Part shown: piece by piece, positions 59,299-64,000 of the stretch
How positions within the stretch are numbered: the stretch's first letter is position 1
Layout: every line of letters starts with the position of its first letter
Assembly (NCBI RefSeq): GCF_003001935.1
Contig: NZ_PVNG01000013.1
Span: 186,001 to 250,000, forward strand
Direction: 5' to 3'
Source of the DNA: Nonomuraea fuscirosea
GTDB lineage: Bacteria; Actinomycetota; Actinomycetes; Streptosporangiales; Streptosporangiaceae
Length of the DNA: 64,000 nucleotides
Position numbers and translations under genes: made by a program
The notes under the pieces: model-generated
What the model was told of the DNA's origin: nothing
What the model saw: only the letters and a program-made list of their open reading frames with translations
The model's database searches: none

Positions 59299-60318
59299 TC
59301 AGCCGTCGAGCCGGCACAGCCCTTCGGCCAGCGCCTTGGTCGTCAAGCGCGTGCGGCTGTCGCAGCCCAGCTTGGCGAAGATGTGCTCCAGATGCGTGGT
59401 GACCGTGCGGACGCTGAGCACGAGCGCCGCCGCGATCTGCGGGTTGGAGTCGCCCGCCGCCACCCGGGTGAGCACGTCGAGCTCACGGCCGGTCAGCTCG
59501 TACGGCAGCACGCACGGCCGCTCGGCCGCCACCGCCCCCTGCAGCGTGCCCTGGTAGCCGACGCCCGCCCGCAGCAGCCGCACCTCGTGCCAGCGGCCGT
59601 CGGCGCCGAGCCAGAGCCCGTGCCGGCTGAGCTCGCGCGAGTCGATGAACTCCCGCGCGCAGGCGGCCATCGCCGGGTCGTCGCACAGCGCGGCCGAGAG
59701 CTCGCGGCCCGGCACCTCGCGCCGCGTGCCGAGCCGGTCGAACGCCACCGCGCGGTAGTCGGGCGGCAGCCCCACCGGGTCGATCACGCACCGGTTGAGG
59801 TCGGTGAGGTGGGCCAGCATCGGGCTGACCGCGCTCACCAGGGCTCCGGTGCGACGGGGGAAGGCGTCTCTGGTCGCGAGGTGCAGCAGCCCCGTGTAGC
59901 GGCCGTCGTCGAGGAAGAGCGGCGCCGTCAGCCCGGCCCGCCAGCCGTAGGGGGCCAGGTGGCGGCGGAAGTAGCGCTCGGTGCCCGGCTCGGGCATGCC
60001 GACCGGCGCGCGGGTGGCCCTGGCCCTGCGGCAGGCCTCGAGTCCGGCGTACTCCTCCGCCGCGTCGTGGTCGATGCGCGGATGACCGTCGGAGACGACG
60101 CTGTGGTGGCGCCCGGTGGCGGGGTCGTAGGCGACGAACTCGTAGGCGTCGAGCGGGATCACGCGGCGCAGCGCCGCCATCGCCCCGTGGGCCCCGCCGC
60201 CGCCCGCGACCTGGTAGCCGACCTCGGCGAACGCCCGCACCTGGCGCGCGTCCACGGTGATCCCGCCGTCCGCGCCGCCACGGTGCACGCCGCTGTGGCC
60301 TCCGCCGCTACGGCTCAT
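59299..60318 (-). CDS. LuxR-family transcriptional regulator
   Basis: A 339-residue regulator. The C-terminal helix-turn-helix (residues ~280-335) is typical: LTGRELDVLTRVAAGDSNPQ, then VRTVTTHLEHIFAKLG. The N-terminal ~230 residues resemble a GAF/PAS-like sensory domain (RVIPLDAYEFVAYDPATGRH, LFLDDGRYTGLLHLATRDAF) without phosphoacceptor motifs. ATG 60318 follows a -10-like TATAAA by seven bases, so the mRNA is probably leaderless. It is divergent from the Thr-leader/ThrRS unit (93 bp between starts), which may be its target. Confidence 0.88.
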   Translation of the reverse strand: MSRSGGGHSGVHRGGADGGITVDARQVRAFAEVGYQVAGGGGAHGAMAALRRVIPLDAYEFVAYDPATGRHHSVVSDGHPRIDHDAAEEYAGLEACRRARATRAPVGMPEPGTERYFRRHLAPYGWRAGLTAPLFLDDGRYTGLLHLATRDAFPRRTGALVSAVSPMLAHLTDLNRCVIDPVGLPPDYRAVAFDRLGTRREVPGRELSAALCDDPAMAACAREFIDSRELSRHGLWLGADGRWHEVRLLRAGVGYQGTLQGAVAAERPCVLPYELTGRELDVLTRVAAGDSNPQIAAALVLSVRTVTTHLEHIFAKLGCDSRTRLTTKALAEGLCRLDG

Positions 60319-60411
60319 GCAGCTCTTTATATCATTTGCCGAAATCAGCCCGTGGCTTTGCCGAATCCCGGCCGAGGACAACCCCGGAGGCCGGGTGCTA
60401 GGGTCGTACCC

Positions 60412-60462
60412 ATGCAGCGCGCTCTCGTCACGACGACGCCGGACACCGTCCCGGCGCGCTGA
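60412..60462 (+). CDS. Threonine-rich leader peptide of the short ThrRS gene
   Basis: A 16-residue leader, MQRALVTTTPDTVPAR, starts at ATG 60412, seven bases after a -10 TAGGGT (60399-60404), so it is leaderless. Four of its sixteen residues are threonine, three in a row (ACG ACG ACG). It precedes a terminator-like hairpin and then the threonyl-tRNA synthetase gene. The design is that of amino-acid attenuation leaders such as Trp and branched-chain leaders of actinobacteria, in which ribosome stalling at scarce codons prevents the terminator. No known Thr leader of this form is recalled. Confidence 0.7.
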   Translation: MQRALVTTTPDTVPAR

Positions 60463-60470
60463 TCGCATGC

Positions 60471-60492
60471 TTCCCGGGCGGACGCCCGGGAG
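60471..60492 (+). terminator. Attenuator hairpin before the ThrRS gene
   Basis: TCCCGGGC (60472-60479), loop GGAC, GCCCGGGA (60484-60491), with a further T-G pair: a very stable hairpin eight bases after the leader stop codon. A U-rich patch (CCCTTTCCC) follows 13 bases later. An upstream ACGCCGG in the leader ORF could pair with the hairpin's 5' arm (CCGGGCG, one bulge) as a competing structure. Confidence 0.6.
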
Positions 60493-60527
60493 CCTGGTCG
60501 TTCGCCCTTTCCCTGGAAAGGATGATC

Positions 60528-61703
60528 ATGAACGACCATCGCAGGCTCGGCCGCGAGCTGGGCATCTTCGACACCGACCCGCTGATCGGCTCCGGCCTGC
60601 CCTACTGGCTGCCCGCCGGCGCCGCGGTGCGCAAGGCGATCGAGGGCTACGTGTACGAGCTGGAACGCCGCAACGGCTACCAGCACGTCAACTCGCCGGT
60701 GCTGGGCAAACGGGAGCTGTACGAGCGATCGGGCCACTGGGCCCACTACGCCGAGGACATGTGGCCGCCCATGCGGGTGGGCGGGGAGGAGTTCGTGCTG
60801 CGGCCGAGCCTGTGCCCCCACCACGCGCTGATCTGCCGCTCGCGCCCGCGCAGCCATCGTGACCTGCCGCTGCGGATCGCCGAGCTGGGCGGCATGTACC
60901 GCTCCGAGCCGTCCGGCGTGCTCGGCGGGTTGTCCAGGGTGCGGGCCATCCAGCTCAACGACGGCCACGTCTTCTGCGCGCCCGAGCAGGCCGCGCGGGA
61001 GGTGTCGGCCGCGCTCGACCTGATCGAGGCGGCGCACGACCGGCTGGGCATCCAGGCCGCCCGCTACCGGCTGTCGCTGGGCGGCGAGGGCGCCAAGTTC
61101 GTGGACGACCCCGCCATGTGGGCGCGCTCGGAGTCGCTCCTGCGCGAGGTGCTGGCGGAACGGGGCCGCGCGTACGACGAGGAGCACGGCGAGGGCGCCT
61201 TCTACGGCCCGAAGATCGACATCCAGATCACCGATCCGGCCGGCCGCGAGTCCACCCTGTCGACCGTCCAGGTGGACTACTTCCAGCCGGAGCGCTTCGA
61301 CCTGCGTTACGCGGGCGGCGGGCGGCCCGTCATGGTGCACCGCAGCGTCGTCGGCGGCATCGAGCGGCTGGTCGCGCATCTGGTCGAGGTGCACGGCGGC
61401 GCGTTCCCCGCCTGGATGGCGCCCGTGCAGGCCGTGGTGCTGCCGCTGTCGGACGCCGAGCGGCCGGCCGCGGACGAGGTGCTGCGCCGCTGCCTGGCGG
61501 CGGGGCTGCGGGCGGAGCTGGCGCCGGCCGACCGGGGCAGCCTGGGGGCCAGGATCAGGGCACACCGGCTGGTGCCGTACCAGCTCGTGGTGGGACCGCG
61601 TGAGGCGGCGAGCGGGGGCGCGTCGGTGCGGATGCGCGACGGGAGCCAGGCCGGCGAGGTGCCGGTCGAGCAGCTCGCCGCGAGATCACGGCCGTTCGGC
61701 TGA
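60528..61703 (+). CDS. Short threonyl-tRNA synthetase-like protein lacking TGS and editing domains
   Basis: A 391-residue class II synthetase that starts at the catalytic core; normal ThrRS has ~640-680 residues with N-terminal TGS and editing domains. Motif 1 is VNSPVLGKRELYERSGH, motif 2 RIAELGGMYRSEPSG, motif 3 HRSVVGGIERLVAHL. The three zinc ligands that recognise threonine are kept: Cys in LCPHH, His in NDGHVFC and His in VHRSVVG. The anticodon-binding domain (~290-385) is also present. It should charge tRNA-Thr but not correct mischarged serine. ATG 60528 with AAAGG six bases upstream is preferred over ATG 60522. It may be a backup or inhibitor-tolerant enzyme, induced by Thr-tRNA shortage through the leader. 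Confidence 0.88.
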   Translation: MNDHRRLGRELGIFDTDPLIGSGLPYWLPAGAAVRKAIEGYVYELERRNGYQHVNSPVLGKRELYERSGHWAHYAEDMWPPMRVGGEEFVLRPSLCPHHALICRSRPRSHRDLPLRIAELGGMYRSEPSGVLGGLSRVRAIQLNDGHVFCAPEQAAREVSAALDLIEAAHDRLGIQAARYRLSLGGEGAKFVDDPAMWARSESLLREVLAERGRAYDEEHGEGAFYGPKIDIQITDPAGRESTLSTVQVDYFQPERFDLRYAGGGRPVMVHRSVVGGIERLVAHLVEVHGGAFPAWMAPVQAVVLPLSDAERPAADEVLRRCLAAGLRAELAPADRGSLGARIRAHRLVPYQLVVGPREAASGGASVRMRDGSQAGEVPVEQLAARSRPFG

Positions 61704-61792
61704 TCGCTGGAGATCAATCTAATAACGGAGGGTTCCCTGAGCGCGTAACCGGCTCGTACAGTCCCTGCAACGCCGTGTCGGGGAGGAAGATC

Positions 61793-63730
61793 TTGACCGA
61801 GCTGAGCGACCGCGAGGCCGAGTTACTTTCGGCACACGAGCAGGAGCGTCCGGCCCGGCGGCTGGCCGGGCCGCTCCGGCTCGGCGTGTGGGTCGTGGGC
61901 GGCCTGCTGTCGGTCTATTCGCTGCTGGTGGTGTTCCGCCCGGTGGAGGCGATCGAGCACCGGATGACGTTCCTGGCGGTGGCACTGCCGCTGGTCTTCC
62001 TCTGCTACCGCTCGGGGCTGGCCGCGCGGGTGCGCCGGCTGCTGCGGCGTCCCGCGCCCGCCCCGCGCGAGGACGGGACGGAGTGGCCGACCGTGGCCGA
62101 CTGGCTGCTGGCCGCGGCGTCGCTGGCGGTGCTGCTCCATCCGCTGGCCGACATGGACGCCTTCCGCGAGCGCGGCTCCGGCGCGGCGATGACCGACCTG
62201 GACATCGTGGCGGGCGTGGTGCTGACGGTGCTGCTGCTGGAGGCCGTGCGCAGGACCGTCGGCGCGATCTTCTCCGTCATCTGCGTGCTGTTCCTGCTCT
62301 ACACCTACTACGTCGCGGCCCTGCCGATCGACTGGATCGTCTCGCAGCTCTACACCGGCACCGAGGGCTTCTTCGGGGTGCCGATGCAGGTCGCCGCCAG
62401 CTACATCATCCTGTTCACGATCTACGGCGCGGTGCTCGACCACTCGGGCGCGAGCAAGTTCTTCATCGACCTGAGCTTCGCCGCCTTCCGCAGATCACGG
62501 GCCGCCCCCGGCCGCACGGTCACCACGGCCGGATTCCTGCTCGGCACCGTCTCCGGCTCGGGCGTGGCCACCACGGTCAGCCTGGGCAGCGTGGCCTGGC
62601 CCGTGCTGCGGCGGGCCGGCTATCCGAAGGAGGCGGCCGGCGGGATCCTCGCGGCCGGGGGCATCGGCGCCATCCTGTCGCCGCCCACGCTGGGCGCGGC
62701 GGCGTTCATCATCGCCGAATACCTCGGTACGGGGTATCTCCAGGTCCTGCTGTACGCGACGATCCCCACGATCCTGTACTACCTGGGCATCTTCCTGGCC
62801 ATCGAGATCGACTCGCGCCGCTTCGGCACCCACACCGTGGACGTGGACGCGCCCAGGATCGGGCGGCTGCTGCTGCGCTTCGGCTACCACTTCAGCTCGC
62901 TCATCCTCATCGTCGTGCTGATGGCGATGGAACGCTCGGCGTTCCAGTCGGTGGTGATCGCCACGGCCGTCGCGTTCCTGCTGTCGTTCCTCGACCCGAA
63001 GCACCGGATGGGCCCCAAGCGGGTCGGGCAGGCGCTGGCCAAGGGCACCCTGGAGGTGCTGCCCGTGACCGCGGTCTGCGCCGCGGCCGGCATCATCGTC
63101 GGCGCCATCACGCTGACCGGCCTCGGCCAGCAGCTGGCCGACATCATCATCGGCGTCGGCGCGGGCAACCTGGTCATCACCACCGTCATGGCGGCGCTGG
63201 CGGTGCTGCTGCTCGGCCTGGCCGTGCCGGTGACGGCCAGCTTCATCATCACGGCGGTCATCATCGCGCCGGCGCTCTTCGAGCTCGGGGTGGACCGGCC
63301 CGAGGCGTACATGTTCATCTTCTACTACGCGGTGCTGTCGGAGGTGAGCCCGCCGACCGCGCTGTCGGCCGTCGCGGCGGCGGCGATCACCGGCGGCAAC
63401 ACCTACAAGACCATGATGATGACCTGGCGGTACACGCTGCCCGCCTTCCTGGTGCCGTTCGCCTTCGTGCTGACGCCGAACGGGCAGGCGCTGCTCGGGC
63501 AGGGACCGATCGGGACCGTGCTGCTGATGACCGCCGTCTCCGCGGTCGCGGTCGCCGCCCTGGCCGTGGCCACGGGCGGGATGGCCGCCTGGCCGGAACG
63601 CCTGCTGGCGGCGGTGGCCGCCGTGCTCCTGCTCTTCCTCGAACCCGTTCCCATCGTCGCCGGTCTGGCCGTCCTGGCGGTGGCCGCCGTCGTGCATCTC
63701 GTCAGAAGAAGGAGAAGGGACCCAGCGTGA
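61793..63730 (+). CDS. TRAP transporter fused permease (DctQM)
   Basis: A 645-residue membrane protein in which the small (DctQ) and large (DctM) TRAP subunits are fused, as in TAXI-type systems. About fifteen to seventeen helices are predicted. DctM marks include GTVSGSGVATTVSLGSVAWP, PKEAAGGILAAGGIGAILSP followed by PTLGAAAFI, and SEVSPPTALSAVAAAAITGG near the end. It would import small organic anions using an ion gradient. I start at TTG 61793 because GGAGG lies six bases before it; a GTG 18 bases upstream would place that site inside the gene. It overlaps the next gene by four bases (GTGA). Confidence 0.9.
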   Translation: MTELSDREAELLSAHEQERPARRLAGPLRLGVWVVGGLLSVYSLLVVFRPVEAIEHRMTFLAVALPLVFLCYRSGLAARVRRLLRRPAPAPREDGTEWPTVADWLLAAASLAVLLHPLADMDAFRERGSGAAMTDLDIVAGVVLTVLLLEAVRRTVGAIFSVICVLFLLYTYYVAALPIDWIVSQLYTGTEGFFGVPMQVAASYIILFTIYGAVLDHSGASKFFIDLSFAAFRRSRAAPGRTVTTAGFLLGTVSGSGVATTVSLGSVAWPVLRRAGYPKEAAGGILAAGGIGAILSPPTLGAAAFIIAEYLGTGYLQVLLYATIPTILYYLGIFLAIEIDSRRFGTHTVDVDAPRIGRLLLRFGYHFSSLILIVVLMAMERSAFQSVVIATAVAFLLSFLDPKHRMGPKRVGQALAKGTLEVLPVTAVCAAAGIIVGAITLTGLGQQLADIIIGVGAGNLVITTVMAALAVLLLGLAVPVTASFIITAVIIAPALFELGVDRPEAYMFIFYYAVLSEVSPPTALSAVAAAAITGGNTYKTMMMTWRYTLPAFLVPFAFVLTPNGQALLGQGPIGTVLLMTAVSAVAVAALAVATGGMAAWPERLLAAVAAVLLLFLEPVPIVAGLAVLAVAAVVHLVRRRRRDPA

Positions 63731-64000
63731 AGCGGATACTCACGATCGTCGCCGCCGCAGTCCTGTTGGCGGCGGGTTGCGGAGGCGGTGGCGCGGGAGG
63801 GGGCTCGGGCAACCGGATCTTCATCGCCACAGGAGGGACGACCGGCGTCTACTACGTGTACGGCGGCGGCCTGGCCAAGCAGTTATCGGCGAACATTCCC
63901 GGCACCCAGGCCACCGCCTCGGTCACCTCGGCCTCGGTCGAGAACATCAAGCTCCTGGTCTCGGGCAAGGCCCAGCTCGGCTTCTCCCAGGCCGACACCG
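63727..64000 (+). CDS. TAXI family TRAP solute-binding lipoprotein, N-terminal fragment
   Basis: The first 91 residues are present and the gene runs off the right edge. GTG 63727 overlaps the permease stop. The signal peptide ends in the lipobox LAAGC, with a Gly-rich linker, then NRIFIATGGTTGVYYVYGGG, the TAXI hallmark, and TASVTSASVENIKLLVSGKA with the following QLGFSQADT. It binds the substrate outside and passes it to the fused permease. TAXI proteins often bind glutamate or other dicarboxylates; the ligand is unknown here. Confidence 0.9.
   Translation, partial: MKRILTIVAAAVLLAAGCGGGGAGGGSGNRIFIATGGTTGVYYVYGGGLAKQLSANIPGTQATASVTSASVENIKLLVSGKAQLGFSQADT

Noticed and set aside
60528..61703. 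The short ThrRS as a truncated pseudogene
   Set aside because: It has its own ribosome site and leader, and complete catalytic and anticodon domains; the missing N-terminal domains look like a stable architecture rather than damage.

Overview
The window is high-GC actinobacterial DNA, most like a Streptosporangiales relative (Nonomuraea or Streptosporangium type). This rests on roughly 70% GC, GTG/TTG starts, stop-start overlaps (ATGA/GTGA), many leaderless genes, an F420-type LLM oxidoreductase, a TIGR03086 DinB-fold protein, two transmembrane Ser/Thr kinases, an ECF42-type sigma factor and a CASTOR/POLLUX-like channel. The species is inferred only. No insertion sequence, prophage, CRISPR array, rRNA or tRNA is visible, so this reads as a chromosomal core/accessory mix.

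Region 1 (1-14158): a flavin-reductase tail, a coiled-coil protein, a HAD phosphatase, an M20 amidohydrolase and an alcohol dehydrogenase lead into what looks like a cell-wall salvage locus. A five-gene oligopeptide ABC importer is joined to a double-GNAT protein. It converges on namZ (DUF1343 exo-muramidase), which is divergent from murQ (MurNAc-6P etherase) and an AmiE-like serine hydrolase. A 15-bp motif overlaps the divergent murQ/namZ promoters and recurs upstream of the importer. That suggests one regulon for muropeptide uptake and MurNAc breakdown, although the sugar kinase and the regulator are not in the window.

Region 2 (14219-20700): an LLM oxidoreductase, then an unusual intergenic stretch holding a perfect Crp-type palindrome and a compact multi-hairpin RNA. 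Its 11-bp closing helix contains the ribosome binding site of a 42-codon gene. Next come a phosphotransferase, a zinc-ribbon protein, a leaderless lipoprotein and an ABC-F ATPase with a 220-nt leader that carries a 41-codon upstream ORF.

Region 3 (20700-38640): acyl-CoA ligase, acyltransferase/TetR pair, CehA-type PHP hydrolase, MeaB, kinase 1 with a DtxR/IdeR-like box, a zinc-motif protein, methylmalonyl-CoA mutase (mutA-mutB), a PGRP-type amidase, mtnA and a CASTOR/POLLUX channel.

Region 4 (38736-53063): kinase 2, a DUF5925-type AAA ATPase, a giant repeat-bearing DUF6493-like protein, a C39-like peptidase with an elastin-like repeat linker in line with S9 and M20 peptidases, a DinB-fold protein, and a methyltransferase broken by one in-frame stop codon.

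Region 5 (53348-64000): DUF427, PAP2-like, nucleotidyltransferase, anti-sigma-type ATPase, secreted nucleoside hydrolase, small secreted protein, ECF42 sigma/YciI pair and a LuxR regulator. Then comes a short editing-less threonyl-tRNA synthetase preceded by a threonine-rich leader peptide and a terminator hairpin (a likely attenuator), and finally a TAXI-type TRAP transporter cut by the window edge.

A theme across the window is tandem duplication of gene 3' ends just past the stop codon (VOC, acyl-CoA ligase, meaB, DUF6493-like gene). Low-complexity repeat linkers inside coding regions are also common.
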